A stretch of DNA of 64,000 nt from DATGJX01 sp963830545 (GCA_963830545.1 CAWHMK010000001.1:2666001-2730000); one strand, 5' to 3'. Numbered from the stretch's first letter, positions 15,821 to 26,056 are shown. Numbers and translations are program-made. Notes: a model not told the origin generated them from the letters alone.

Positions 15821-16504
15821 TCAGGACAATCCACTTGCAAACGACGCTATCGCGCTGTTTGTTTCCGCGGGGCGCTCGACCATCACGAAGTGGCCGCCAC
15901 CCGGAATTATTCTCGCTTCGGCCCCTGGAACCCGGTCTGCAAGCGCCTGCGCGAACTTGGGCGGCGCAAGCTCGTCGGCCTCGCCCGTCACTGCAAGCAG
16001 CGGTATGGCGACTTCTCCGAGCCGGTCGAGCACGTCGAAGGCATCGCACGCCCGAAAATCGCGGAGGGTTTGAGCTTGCCCGACGCACTCCATCATGCGA
16101 ACGGCCGCATCGATGCGTTCTGGAGCGCGATCGGCATAGAAGAAGCCGGCAATAGTCCGGGCGGTCGCTTTGAAGTCGCGTTCAAGGCCGGACAAAAATG
16201 CAGGCGCCACCCGCATGCGTCCTCCCGAACCGAGCGCTGCCACTCCGGCCAGCCACGGCGGACGGCGCAGCGCGATCGTCAAGGCAACGGCGCCCCCCAT
16301 CGAGTGTCCGCACAATACGATGCCATCCAGCAAGTGATTCGCCACGTACTCGACGACCGAATCCGCAAACTCGGCGATGGTTTCCGGCGAGCCGCCGCAC
16401 AAGTGCCCGGGCAAGTTCGGCGCGTGCGCGCCTTCGAATTCGCGCAACTGCGCATCGAACACCTCACGTGCGCAGCCGGCGCCGTGGATGAACACCAGCG
16501 TCAC
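15821..16504 (-). CDS. Alpha/beta hydrolase
   Basis: A 227-residue cytosolic hydrolase. The oxyanion motif FIHGAGCARE follows the N-terminus, the nucleophile elbow GHSMGGAV gives Ser68, TGEADELAPP carries the acid or adjacent loop, and the catalytic His lies in IPGGGHFVMVERP near 207. The length and motifs fit esterase/lactonase members; the substrate is unknown. The GTG start overlaps the upstream gene's stop (GTGA), indicating coupling to the BrkB-family gene. Confidence 0.86.
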   Translation of the reverse strand: MTLVFIHGAGCAREVFDAQLREFEGAHAPNLPGHLCGGSPETIAEFADSVVEYVANHLLDGIVLCGHSMGGAVALTIALRRPPWLAGVAALGSGGRMRVAPAFLSGLERDFKATARTIAGFFYADRAPERIDAAVRMMECVGQAQTLRDFRACDAFDVLDRLGEVAIPLLAVTGEADELAPPKFAQALADRVPGAEARIIPGGGHFVMVERPAETNSAIASFASGLS

Positions 16505-17376
16505 GAAGCTGCCTTACGTTCCGTTTCCAGCGCGCCTTCCTCGCTGTCGCAAACGGGATCCACCAGCGGCGCAACGCGGTCGGTGCCTTTGAGATGCGCC
16601 CAGCCCGCCGAAAGTTCCGCACCGAACAGAAAGATCACCCCGATGAGATAAAACCAGAGCAGCAACACGAGCGGAGCGGAAAGTGCGCCGTACACGCGTG
16701 TAAAATTCACGTGCACCGTATAGAACGCAAACGCGAACTGTACCGCGGGCCACATGAGCGCGACGAACGAGGCACCCGGTACTGCGAACTGCCAGCGCAC
16801 GCGCCGGTTCGGCAAGAACGTGTACAGAAAGATGACGATTACGAAGACCAGCGTCATCGAAATCAGATACGCGAGTATTTGTGAAAGGTCGCGCGGGTCA
16901 GTAATTTTCGCCAGAGCAAACACGATCGCCACCGCGAGCGGCATGCCGATTGCGACGAGCATGATGATGCCCGTGAGCGGCAGCATAACGATTGAAAGCA
17001 GCATGTCGTGCAGCAGCGGGCGGCTTTTCGGTACCGCGAGCGCGCGGTTGAGCGCGTACGCCAGACCCATGAACAGGTTCTTGGCCGCCCACACGACCAC
17101 GACGAACGCGATGGCGCTCGATACGCCGCGCCCGTATACGTACGTGCGCAGGTTTTCCGCGACCGTGTCGTGCAGCGCCGGCGCGAACGTGTCGAAGAAC
17201 GTGAGGACTTGCTTGTCGGCCCCCGGGATGATCAGCGAAGCCGCCGTCAAGACCAGTACGAGCAGCGGGAAGATCGCAAAGAGTGCGTTGAATGCGATAG
17301 CCTGTGACAAGAACGCGCAGCCGTCGCGGGAGAACCGCATGCCGGCTTCCCGGAACGCTAGGATGAGCCGCATCAT
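16501..17376 (-). CDS. YihY/BrkB family inner-membrane protein
   Basis: A 291-residue protein with six predicted membrane helices and the family pattern: an N-terminal amphipathic segment FSRDGCAFLSQAIAFNALFA, a long first loop, AYALNRALAVPKSRPLL, then YTFLPNRRVRWQFAVPGASF and the final helix WFYLIGVIFLFGAELSAGW. The family was once called ribonuclease BN; its real role is a membrane protein of unclear function, perhaps transport. It is the first gene of an operon with the hydrolase and the secreted protein. Confidence 0.88.
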   Translation of the reverse strand: MMRLILAFREAGMRFSRDGCAFLSQAIAFNALFAIFPLLVLVLTAASLIIPGADKQVLTFFDTFAPALHDTVAENLRTYVYGRGVSSAIAFVVVVWAAKNLFMGLAYALNRALAVPKSRPLLHDMLLSIVMLPLTGIIMLVAIGMPLAVAIVFALAKITDPRDLSQILAYLISMTLVFVIVIFLYTFLPNRRVRWQFAVPGASFVALMWPAVQFAFAFYTVHVNFTRVYGALSAPLVLLLWFYLIGVIFLFGAELSAGWAHLKGTDRVAPLVDPVCDSEEGALETERKAAS

Positions 17377-17403
17377 TCCCTGCGGTATTATCGCGGTCCG
17401 GCG

Positions 17404-18054
17404 GTGATTTTCCCACTTGCCGCCGCTGCGCTCACGGTCTTATTGGACGGGCTGCCGGTGCGTTCGTACAACGGACCCTACATCGAAGGCGGTCACGTGA
17501 TGGTGCCGATCGACCCATACGTCACCTCGATCGCTCGTACCATCGAATTCGACGGCCGCTCACTGATCGTGAGATTGGGCGACGTGTTCGCGCAAGTGCC
17601 GATGAAATACGCGCCCGAGCCCGGGCGCTATCAGAATACCTACGTCCCGATTGCGCCGATCGCCCGAACTCTGGGCGCGCGCGTGCGCTTCGATGCACGG
17701 GCGCGCATTCTGTACGTCGAGACTCCGCGCGTCACGTTCGCAACGCCGACGCCGTTCAATCCGGCCGTTCCGCGGGTTGCTCCGACGGGTGTCTTTACGC
17801 CCGCGCCGGCAACGACGCCGCGGCCCGTGGTCAGCGGGATGCCGCTTCCGCGGCGAACGCCGTTACCTGTGCGATTGACGCCAAGTCCCTCTCCGCAAAA
17901 GGCAACCGTATCGGCTCATTTCACACCCAACGCGTGCTCCGCGCGGCCCGCAACGTCGTGCAGAACTCCGGCGTCGAACGGGGAGCGCAGACCGGCCGAA
18001 CGCACCAGCGCCTGGAACGGCAGACGGCCTCCTCGCGCGCACAACTCGCGATAA
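17404..18054 (+). CDS. Copper amine oxidase N-terminal-like (stalk) domain protein
   Basis: Up to 216 codons from GTG 17404. Residues 10-105 match the amine-oxidase N-terminal domain fold found in many secreted proteins: LDGLPVRSYNGPYIEGGHVM, MVPIDPY, TYVPIAPIARTLGARVRF and ILYVETPRV. A Pro/Thr-rich linker follows. The last about 45 codons run over the 3' end of the convergent M3 peptidase and look like antisense sequence, so the native stop may lie nearer 17880-17920 with a base error hiding it. Signal peptide is weak (MIFPLAAAALTVLL). Likely extracytoplasmic; role unknown. Confidence 0.6.
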   Translation: MIFPLAAAALTVLLDGLPVRSYNGPYIEGGHVMVPIDPYVTSIARTIEFDGRSLIVRLGDVFAQVPMKYAPEPGRYQNTYVPIAPIARTLGARVRFDARARILYVETPRVTFATPTPFNPAVPRVAPTGVFTPAPATTPRPVVSGMPLPRRTPLPVRLTPSPSPQKATVSAHFTPNACSARPATSCRTPASNGERRPAERTSAWNGRRPPRAHNSR

Positions 18055-19629
18055 TCCGCGAGCGCACCTTCGTAGTCGTCGAGCGATTTTGCCCAGAATT
18101 GCAGCGCGCAGCACATCGCCAAGGTGTAGTCGATGTAATAAAACGGCGTAATGTAGATATGCCGCTGCATCTGCCAGAATCCGCCGCGTTCCAGATGTTC
18201 GATTCCGCCGTTGTGGCGCCACGGCAGATATGTCGCTTCGAGTTGTTTCCAGAACGCGTTGCGTTCCTCGGGCGACGCGCCCGGATGCTCGTACACGAAA
18301 TGCTGAAAATGATCGACCGCCGCGCCGTAGGGCAGAAACAGAATCGACGACTTGAGGTGCTGCATGCGGTAGCGCTGAGCGTCGACCGGAAAGAAACGCT
18401 CGAGCTGGGGCCACGCGAAAAATTCCATCGACATGGAGTGCACTTCGCACGCCTCGTACGTCGGCCAAATATAATCCGAAACGGGAATCGACCGGCTGGA
18501 GTAGTTTTGAAACGCATGTCCCATTTCGTGCAGGAGCACATTGACGTCATGCGTCGTGCCGTTGAAATTCGCGAAGATGTACGGCACGCCGTATGTAGGA
18601 AAACTGGTGCAGAAGCCGCCGCCGGCTTTGCGATCCCGCGCGCGCAAATCCAGCAGATCGCGCTCCATCATCAATTCCGCAAAGTCGCCGATTTCCGGAC
18701 CGAGACCATTGAAGGCCGCGCGCGCAGCGGAGAGCATGCGATCGTAGTCCTGCGGCGGCTTTGGCGAACCCGCCGGATCGAACACATGCTCGTCCCAAAT
18801 CATCAGATCTGGGATGCCGAGATCGCGCGCTTGCTGCTGCGCGATGCGGTTTGCGAGCGGAACGATTTCCCGGACGATCGCCTCGCGGTAGCGCGCGACT
18901 TCGGCCGGCCCGTAGTCGGTGCGCGTCAATTGCCTGTAGGCGAGTTCGATGAAATTGTGAAATTCGAGTTCGCGGGCGATTTGCGTACGTACGCGGACCA
19001 GTGAATCGTACAACGTATCCAAACGCTCCCGATTGCGGCAGAAGAAGTCCCACTTCGCGATCGTGGCGTCGCGGCGTACGCCGCGGTCTGCATGCTCGGA
19101 GAATTTGGAAATCCTCGGCAGATTCAACTGTTCGTCGCCGAACTCGATGACGGCGCGCGCAAGCAATTCGACGTAGTCGTCCTTTCAGCTGGGCTTCTTT
19201 GACGGCGAGCGGCTCGACGATCGGATCGTAGGCCGTCACTTCGGTCTCCCAGCGCGTAAAAAGATAATCGCCGAGTTCGCGCTCCAGCTCCTTGCGCAGC
19301 GGGGACGCAAGGAAGACGCGCTTGAGAGCGACGTCGAGACCGGTCACCTTGGGGCGCAACTCGCTCAGCAGATCGGCGGCCGCTTTGTATTCGGCGTTTG
19401 CCGTGTCTTGCCGGAATTGAAGATCCGCCAGAGCGGCCCAACTTTGAAACTCCCGGCGTTGCGCGTCCCAGTCCGAAAGCACTTCGAGCGCGCCTGCCGC
19501 GGATGCAGCTATCTGCAAGCGCGCGGTGAATTCGTCGTATGAGGCGCGCGTGCGCTCGAAATCCGGCGGGGCGGCCGTAACGTCGGCAAAACGAAGCGCA
19601 GGTTTGAATGTCGGCGATGCGGTCAGCAT
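17916..19629 (-). CDS. M3 family oligoendopeptidase (frameshifted)
   Basis: A zinc metallopeptidase of about 570 residues that degrades oligopeptides in the cytoplasm. The zinc motif HEMGHAFQ is clear, with the downstream glutamate in PTYEACEVHSMSMEFF, and the C-terminal substrate-binding tyrosines lie in YITPFYYIDYTLAMCC. The N-terminal helical part (from ATG 19629) and the catalytic part lie in different frames and join near 19185. One net extra base explains this: 1714 nt instead of 1713. The family is PepF-like. It converges with the stalk-domain gene and overlaps its end. Confidence 0.88.
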
Positions 19630-19675
19630 CCGCTAACCCTACACCGCCCGCGCCTGCGTACCTGCGACGAGCGCG

Positions 19676-20185
19676 CTACGCCGAAGGGGTCGGTTGCTGG
19701 GCCTGACGGCGCCGGGTGGCGACGGTGAGCATTGCTAAAACGACGGCGGCGCCGAGCATGATCCAGCGAACCTCCGTCGAGTAAAACGGAAAGTGTATGA
19801 GGCGATCCAGAGAATACTTTCCGAAGCCCGCGTAATCGATTGCGAGCGCACCCGCGATGTTTGTGATGGGCAGTTCCCACCCGTTGTTCGCGTTGAAGTA
19901 GCCCCTGGGTGCATGCACGCTGAAAATTGCTACGAGCATGACCACGACGATCAGCGCGGGGCCGATCCCGTTGAGAATCCCCGCTGCGATGAGCAGGCCT
20001 CCGAGGAATTCTCCCAAGCCCGAGGCCAGCGCGTAGACGATGCCGGGGCGGTAGCCGAGGCTCTCCATGAATCCGGAGGTTCCGCGGACTCCCCCGCCGC
20101 CGAACCAGCCGAAGAGTTTTTGCGAACCGTGAGCCATGAGGCCGAGGCCGATGATGAGCCGGGCGACGAGGATAATCGCATTCAT
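19676..20185 (-). CDS. DoxX family membrane protein
   Basis: A 169-residue protein with four membrane helices and DoxX signatures: ARLIIGLGLMAHGSQKLFGW, then LGYRPGIVYALASGLGEFLG and ILNGIGPALIVVVMLVAIF. The first helices carry the family's GxxxxxHGxxK pattern. DoxX-like proteins are linked to thiol redox and sulfur stress but the exact activity is unsettled. It is divergent from an HxlR regulator across a 72-nt gap, a frequent arrangement for redox- or electrophile-responsive control. Confidence 0.88.
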   Translation of the reverse strand: MNAIILVARLIIGLGLMAHGSQKLFGWFGGGGVRGTSGFMESLGYRPGIVYALASGLGEFLGGLLIAAGILNGIGPALIVVVMLVAIFSVHAPRGYFNANNGWELPITNIAGALAIDYAGFGKYSLDRLIHFPFYSTEVRWIMLGAAVVLAMLTVATRRRQAQQPTPSA

Positions 20186-20257
20186 GTAACGCCCTCGCTT
20201 GTTTCGGAAAACGCAGGTATGATAGCGTTAGCTTGACTCTAGAGGTCTGTCGCACGC

Positions 20258-20608
20258 ATGTCAACCAGCCGATCCGTGGAACCCGCGCCTGCGCAGACGG
20301 ACTTATGTCCGCGATTTCATCGCGCCGTCGAACTGATCGGCAAGCGGTGGACCGGCGCCATCGTCCGTACGCTGATTACCGGCCCGCGGCGCTTCAACGA
20401 ATTGCTTTGTGCGATTCCGGGTATTTCCGATCGATTGCTGACCGAACGCCTGCGCGAGCTGGAATCGGAGCAGATCGTTCGGCGCGAAGTGCGCGCCGAA
20501 TCTCCCGTGCGCGTCACGTACGAGCTCACGGCGGCCGGAGGCGAACTCGAACCCGCGCTCGACGAAATCGCGCGGTGGGCGGCACGCTGGATCGATTTGC
20601 CCGAATAA
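20258..20608 (+). CDS. HxlR family transcriptional regulator
   Basis: A 116-residue winged-helix regulator. It has the signature start CPRFHRAVELIGKRWTGAIV with a single N-proximal cysteine (Cys17), a redox switch in several family members. Recognition segment RRFNELLCAIPGISDRLLTE and wing VRVTYELTAAG follow. Its position back to back with doxX suggests control of that gene and itself from the shared 72-bp region (20186-20257). No obvious operator can be named by eye. Confidence 0.9.
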   Translation: MSTSRSVEPAPAQTDLCPRFHRAVELIGKRWTGAIVRTLITGPRRFNELLCAIPGISDRLLTERLRELESEQIVRREVRAESPVRVTYELTAAGGELEPALDEIARWAARWIDLPE

Positions 20609-20664
20609 CGCCGCGCGGGCCGATGCGGAGGCGCAGCGCAAGCGCCTTTTGAAAAGGGCCTAGC

Positions 20665-23628
20665 GTGAAAGCGCTGCTTGTCATTCTCATCGCGCTGACC
20701 TTTATGGACCGCGCCGCCGCAACGCCGTTCGGGGATCTGAAATACCGATGGATCGGCCCGGCCGTCATGGGCGGCCGCCTCGACGTCGTCGCGGGCGTCG
20801 CCGGGAAACCGAAAATCGTCTACCTCGGACATGCTTCGGGCGGTTTGTGGAAATCGACCGACGGTGGTCTGACGTTCGAATCGGTGTTCGAGGCGGGCAC
20901 GAGCAGTGCAATAGGCGCGATTGCGATCGATCCGCGCAATCCGCAGCACGTATTCATCGGCACCGGCGAAGCATTTCCGCGCAACACCGCGGATTACGGC
21001 GATGGAATCTGGGTTACGCTCGACGGCGGGAAGCATTGGAAAGCGCTCGGGCTCGCGAGCAGCGGCAGCATCGCGAAAATTGCAATCAGCCCGCGCGATT
21101 CCCGCGTCGTTCTCGCCGCAGCGCTGGGACCCGAGTTCGGCCCCGGCGGCGAGCGCGGCATCTATCGCAGCGCGGACGGCGGCGTGGATTGGTCGCGCGT
21201 GCTGTACGTAAACGCAACGACGGGCGGCAGCGATCTCGCATTCGACCCGCGGCATCCGAACGTCGTGTATGCGGGGACGTTCGATTTTCTACGCCGGCCG
21301 TGGACGCTGCGCAGCGGCGGACCGGGCAGCGGGCTCTACAAGTCCACGGACGGCGGTAAGACTTGGAGGCGCTTGAACGATCCGCGCGTCCGCAATGGTT
21401 TGCCTCAGAGTCCGGTCAATCGCGTCGGCGTCAGCATTTGCCGCAGCAATCCGAACGTCGTGTACGCTTTCGTTCCCGCGAAAGCCGGCGTGCTGTACCG
21501 GTCGACGGATGCGGGGGCGCACTGGGAAGTGCGCAACTCGAGCCAAGAGGTCGATTTCCGGCCGTTTTATTTCTCGCAGGTCCGGTGCGATCCGTCGAAC
21601 CCGCAAAAAGTGTACGCCGTCGCGGGGGGATTGCTGGTATCGACGGACGGCGGCCGGAAGTTTCGCGATGCGGGCGGCGGCGGCGACAATCACGACCTCT
21701 GGATCGATCCGCTCGATCCGGAGCGATTGCTCAATGCCAGCGACATGGGCTTCCACTATTCAGTCGACGGCGGTAAAACCTGGAGCTACGACGACGTCGT
21801 GCCCTTCGCGCAGGTGTATCGCGTCGGCTACGACATGGACACGCCGTATCATGTCATGGGCGGCCTGCAAGATCATGAAGTGTGGCGCGGACCGAACGAA
21901 CTGCTCAGCCGGCGTGACGGCCCGAGCGACGGCGATTGGCTGAATATTTCTGATTGGGGGGACGGTCAATACGCCATGGCCGACCCGCGCGATCCGTCGA
22001 TCGTCTATGAAGATACGCACTTCGGAGACCTGGTGCGGGCGAATCTGCGCACGGGCGAACGGCGGTACATCTCGCCGCAGCCCATCATCGCTTTCGGCAC
22101 GGGAGCCTCGACGTACCCGTACCGTTTCAACTGGAGCGCCCCGCTGCTGCTCTCGCATTTCAATCCGGACGTCGTCTACTACGGGGGAAACGTGCTTTTC
22201 CGCTCTGCCGATAAAGGATCGACGTGGAACGTCCTCAGCCCGGACCTCACGCACTGCGATCCGCGGCAGCTCGGCAAAAGCGGCGGTCCCATCAGCTTCG
22301 ACGACACGAATGCCGAAACGTACTGCACGATCTACAGCGTCGGTGAAGACGCGAAAGACCCGCAAACGATTTGGTACGGGACCGACAACGGGCATCTGGA
22401 GATTACGCGCAATGGCGGTGCGGCTTGGACCGACGTCATCGGCAACGTGCCGGGATTGCCGCTTCCGGCGCGCGTTTCGTCCATCTCGCCCTCGACGGTG
22501 ACGCCAGGAACGGCATATGCCGCCTTCGATCGTCATCAGTGGAACGACTATACGCCCTACGCGTCCGTCACGCGCGACTACGGGCTGCATTGGCAAAACA
22601 TCGGCATTGGGCTCGGCAGTTACGTTCACGTCGTACGCGAGGACCTCCACAATTCGGCGGTACTCTACGCGGGGACGGAACGCGGCGCGATGGTTTCATT
22701 CGATTCCGGACTGCACTGGAACGATCTGCGCCTCGGCTTGCCGCACGTTCCGGTCTACGATCTGCAGATACATCCGCGCGAGAACGATCTGATCCTCGGA
22801 ACGCACGGCCGTGGGTTCTACGTGCTCGACGATCTCACGCCGCTCGAGAATTGGTCTGCTGCAAACGGTACTGCACCGCATCTTTTCGCGCCGATGCCCG
22901 CTATCCGGTATAGCGAGGCATCGTATCACGAGCACGGACGGGGCGCCTTCGTTTCGGAAAACAAACCGTACGGCGCGTTATTCACACTCTATCTGCCGCG
23001 CGCGCCGAAGTCCAACTCTCCAAGAGCCAAGCCATCGGTGCATGTGACCATCTCGGATGCATCCGGCGCGCAAATCGGCGCTTTCGACGCACAAGTGCAT
23101 GTAGGCCTGAACCGCTTTGCCTGGGACCTGACGACGCAATTGCCGCACGGCACGCCGTCGGCCCAGGATCCTCGCGCGTACTATATCTTTTTTCCGATGA
23201 AGGTGGACGGGCCGGAGGCAGTTCCGGGAAAATACACCGCGCACATCAACACACTGGGCGCGTCGCTGGAAGTACCGGTGACGGTACTGCAGGACCCGCA
23301 CAATCCCGCCTCGGCTGCGGAACTGCGCGCGCAATTCGATGCATTGGTATCGCTGGGCATCACGCAAGCGCGCGTGGAGGCGTTGATGGCGCGCTTGGTG
23401 CGCGAACGCAAGCGTTGCCGCGCGGCGGACGAATTGCTAAACCGCCTTCGCAACTCGGAACCAAGCGGGTATCGATCGCCGGCTGAACTGTCCGAGCAGG
23501 TCGCCTACCTGCGTTACATTCTCGGCCAGTATGCCGGACCACCGACGCAGCCGCAGCTCCAGCTGATGTCGCGCTACGCGGCGCTCGATAACGAGCTCGA
23601 AGGAGAGGCCGCTCGGGCATGTCCGTAG
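20665..23628 (+). CDS. Secreted sialidase-like/VPS10-type beta-propeller protein
   Basis: A 987-residue protein with an N-terminal signal peptide (MKALLVILIALTFMDRAAA). Asp-box (BNR) repeats recur: GLWKSTDGGLTFESV, GIYRSADGGVDW, GLYKSTDGGKTWRRL, VLYRSTDAGAHWEV, LLVSTDGGRKF, VLFRSADKGSTWNV and others. These are ten-bladed sortilin/VPS10-like propellers. The C-terminal 200 residues form a beta-sandwich (RAPKSN to PVTVLQDPHNPASAAELR) and a helical tail. Homologues are annotated glycosyl hydrolase-like, but no catalytic residues can be assigned. Intact over nearly 3 kb. Its end overlaps the next gene by 10 nt. Confidence 0.85.
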   Translation: MKALLVILIALTFMDRAAATPFGDLKYRWIGPAVMGGRLDVVAGVAGKPKIVYLGHASGGLWKSTDGGLTFESVFEAGTSSAIGAIAIDPRNPQHVFIGTGEAFPRNTADYGDGIWVTLDGGKHWKALGLASSGSIAKIAISPRDSRVVLAAALGPEFGPGGERGIYRSADGGVDWSRVLYVNATTGGSDLAFDPRHPNVVYAGTFDFLRRPWTLRSGGPGSGLYKSTDGGKTWRRLNDPRVRNGLPQSPVNRVGVSICRSNPNVVYAFVPAKAGVLYRSTDAGAHWEVRNSSQEVDFRPFYFSQVRCDPSNPQKVYAVAGGLLVSTDGGRKFRDAGGGGDNHDLWIDPLDPERLLNASDMGFHYSVDGGKTWSYDDVVPFAQVYRVGYDMDTPYHVMGGLQDHEVWRGPNELLSRRDGPSDGDWLNISDWGDGQYAMADPRDPSIVYEDTHFGDLVRANLRTGERRYISPQPIIAFGTGASTYPYRFNWSAPLLLSHFNPDVVYYGGNVLFRSADKGSTWNVLSPDLTHCDPRQLGKSGGPISFDDTNAETYCTIYSVGEDAKDPQTIWYGTDNGHLEITRNGGAAWTDVIGNVPGLPLPARVSSISPSTVTPGTAYAAFDRHQWNDYTPYASVTRDYGLHWQNIGIGLGSYVHVVREDLHNSAVLYAGTERGAMVSFDSGLHWNDLRLGLPHVPVYDLQIHPRENDLILGTHGRGFYVLDDLTPLENWSAANGTAPHLFAPMPAIRYSEASYHEHGRGAFVSENKPYGALFTLYLPRAPKSNSPRAKPSVHVTISDASGAQIGAFDAQVHVGLNRFAWDLTTQLPHGTPSAQDPRAYYIFFPMKVDGPEAVPGKYTAHINTLGASLEVPVTVLQDPHNPASAAELRAQFDALVSLGITQARVEALMARLVRERKRCRAADELLNRLRNSEPSGYRSPAELSEQVAYLRYILGQYAGPPTQPQLQLMSRYAALDNELEGEAARACP

Positions 23629-25976
23629 CCGTGCAGCGCTACGGCACGTGGCAATCCGTGCTCATCAATGCGTTTTGGGTGCCGCTGCATTTCCAGGACA
23701 CGGCGCTCATTGCCATTTCCGTGCCGGCCGCGCTGCTGACGCTCGCGCCGCACGACCACATTCGCGCGTTCGCACTCACGGCGGCGCTGGTGTCGTTCGT
23801 GTCGATGATCGTTCCGCCGATCGCCGGCGCGATTTCCGACAAGCTGCGCTACCGCGGCGTTCCGCGCCGTGCAGCCATCATCGCGGGCGCTGGGCTCGAC
23901 GTCGCGTGCCTCTTGATGATGGCCGAAGTGCACAACTTGGGATTGTTCATGACGTTCTTGCTCTTGGCAACCGTCGGCGCGAACATCAGCCTGGCCGCAT
24001 ATCAGGCGCTCATTCCCGATATCGTGCCGCAGGCGTCTTGGGGTTCGGTTTCGGGCGTTCGCAGCGTTGCGATGGTCGTCGGTACGGTTGTCGGCATTGG
24101 GGTCGCGGCAGGCACGTATCCGGCGAGCACCTTCATCGGCATTGCCATCGCGATCGGGCTCGGAGCGTTTACGCTTTTTGCAGTCGCGGAGCGGTACATT
24201 CCGAATCAGCCGGAAGAACACGCGCACATCAGCGACTGGAACGATTTCACGGTCGTCTTCATCGCGCGTGCCTTTCTCGCGTTCGGCCTTGCACTATTGA
24301 TGACGTTCGTACTGTATTTCTTTCGCGACATTTTGCATGCGGCGAATCCGTCGGCGAATACGGGCATGGTGGCGGCGGCATCGCTCATCGGCGCGATAGC
24401 GTCGGGTATCGTCTTGGGCTGGCTTTCCGACAGGGTCGCGCGAAAAATCGTCGTCTCGCTCTGCGGCATTCCGATGGCGCTCGCGGCGGCCGGTTTCGGC
24501 TTGGTGCCGCAACAGCATTGGATGTTCGTGTTCGCGGCGCTTTTCGGCGTCGGATTCGGCGGCATCATGTCGACGGGCTGGGCGCTGGCGATGGATTCCG
24601 TTCCGCAACTGCGCGACGTGGCGCGCGATCTCGGCATTTGGGGAATTGCGCAAAACTTTCCCGCCGTTATCGCTCCGCTCGCAGGAGGATGGATTCTGGC
24701 CGCGTACGGCGGATCGCTCGCCGGATACCGGTTGCTGTTTTTCACGGCAGGCGCGAGTTTCTTGTTCGGATCCGCAGTCGTCCTCGCGGTCGGACGGCGC
24801 CCAATCATTCCATGGTGGGGCGCGCCGCTGCGCACTGCGGCGTCGCTGGCGGTTTGGACGTATGTGCACGTCGCGTATCGCATTCACGCCTGGGGCTCGC
24901 TGCCGCGCGATCGTGGGCCCGCGCTCGTCATTTCGAATCATCAAGTCGAATTGGATCTCATGGGCCCGTTCAGCTCGCTTGCGCTTGGAAGCGGCCGGCG
25001 CCGGCCCGTTATCGCAGCCTGCGCGAAATTGATGTATGAACCCGGCTTCATGGCCGTTCGCATTCCGTGGCTGTGGCGCATCATGAAGAACGTCAATTTC
25101 GGCTGGCTTTTCGAAGGCATCGGATTGCTGCCGCTCGAGAACGAGCTGCAATCCCGATCCATTGCGCGGTGGGCGTGGGGCGCGCAGCGCCGCCACGGAG
25201 TACTGGCGTTGGAAGAAGTGTTCAAACCCGCAGCAATCGAAAGAACCGGAGTTGCCGGATTGACCACCGCGGAATTGTTTTCCGCGCAGCATTTCAAAAA
25301 GGCGCAAGAAACGTACGTGCGGCTCTCCGAACTGAACGTTCGATACCGTAAAGAAGCGTTCGACGACATGAAGGACGGCGTCGAGCGGGATCTGCAGCGC
25401 TTCGAAGACGCGCTCGACCGCGGCGCAACGTTCTACGTGACGCCGGAGGGCGAATACACGAAGAGCGGCGAGATGCTGCCGTTTCGCGGCATTTGGGATC
25501 GTATGCTTCCTCACGTGCAGCAGGTGTACGTCGCCGGCATCAGCTACGATCCGTTTGCAGGCCCGCGACTCAGGCAATACTACCGGCTGGTGGAAGCGCG
25601 CGAAAAATCGAGCGCGATCGACGACCTCAAGGCTGCGCGCCCGGTGACGACGAGCGCGCTGCTGGCCGAGTGGCTCATCGCTCGAAGCGACGCGTTTACG
25701 GAAGAAGAGGCAGCGGCGGCAATCGAAGCGCGCGTCGCGTCTTTGCCGCGCGAGTTGTTCGTGGTGCCGCATCTCGCGCGCTCACCGCGATCCGCGGTGC
25801 GGCAGGCCGTCACCCAAATGACCCAACTGGGAATACTGCGCCGCACCGGCGATCGATTCACGCTTTCCGAACTGCGCGTCCATGCGGCATTTCCGGGAGT
25901 GGACGACATCGTTGCGTTCCAGGCGCGCTTTTTCGGCGAAACCCTGCAGGGCTTGCAATCGCGTAAATCGGCGTAA
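23619..25976 (+). CDS. MFS transporter fused to phospholipid acyltransferase
   Basis: A 785-residue fusion. Residues 1-400 form a major-facilitator domain with about twelve helices and a loop typical of the family (GAISDKLRYRGVPRRA). Residues about 430-620 form a PlsC-like acyltransferase: the HX4D motif is NHQVELD (His440), and the second block is YVTPEGEYTKSG in place of the usual FPEGTR. The order transporter plus acyltransferase recalls LplT-Aas, which imports and reacylates lysophospholipids, although Aas carries an extra acyl-ACP synthetase absent here. The C-terminal 120 residues are helical without match. The start overlaps the upstream gene. Confidence 0.85.
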   Translation: MSVAVQRYGTWQSVLINAFWVPLHFQDTALIAISVPAALLTLAPHDHIRAFALTAALVSFVSMIVPPIAGAISDKLRYRGVPRRAAIIAGAGLDVACLLMMAEVHNLGLFMTFLLLATVGANISLAAYQALIPDIVPQASWGSVSGVRSVAMVVGTVVGIGVAAGTYPASTFIGIAIAIGLGAFTLFAVAERYIPNQPEEHAHISDWNDFTVVFIARAFLAFGLALLMTFVLYFFRDILHAANPSANTGMVAAASLIGAIASGIVLGWLSDRVARKIVVSLCGIPMALAAAGFGLVPQQHWMFVFAALFGVGFGGIMSTGWALAMDSVPQLRDVARDLGIWGIAQNFPAVIAPLAGGWILAAYGGSLAGYRLLFFTAGASFLFGSAVVLAVGRRPIIPWWGAPLRTAASLAVWTYVHVAYRIHAWGSLPRDRGPALVISNHQVELDLMGPFSSLALGSGRRRPVIAACAKLMYEPGFMAVRIPWLWRIMKNVNFGWLFEGIGLLPLENELQSRSIARWAWGAQRRHGVLALEEVFKPAAIERTGVAGLTTAELFSAQHFKKAQETYVRLSELNVRYRKEAFDDMKDGVERDLQRFEDALDRGATFYVTPEGEYTKSGEMLPFRGIWDRMLPHVQQVYVAGISYDPFAGPRLRQYYRLVEAREKSSAIDDLKAARPVTTSALLAEWLIARSDAFTEEEAAAAIEARVASLPRELFVVPHLARSPRSAVRQAVTQMTQLGILRRTGDRFTLSELRVHAAFPGVDDIVAFQARFFGETLQGLQSRKSA

Positions 25977-26056
25977 ACGGACCAACGCGCAGGGACGTTC
26001 GGCGCAGTCGCGCGCTCAGAGAGCGAGGGTATGCTAGAGCACTCGGGAGGTCGCAC

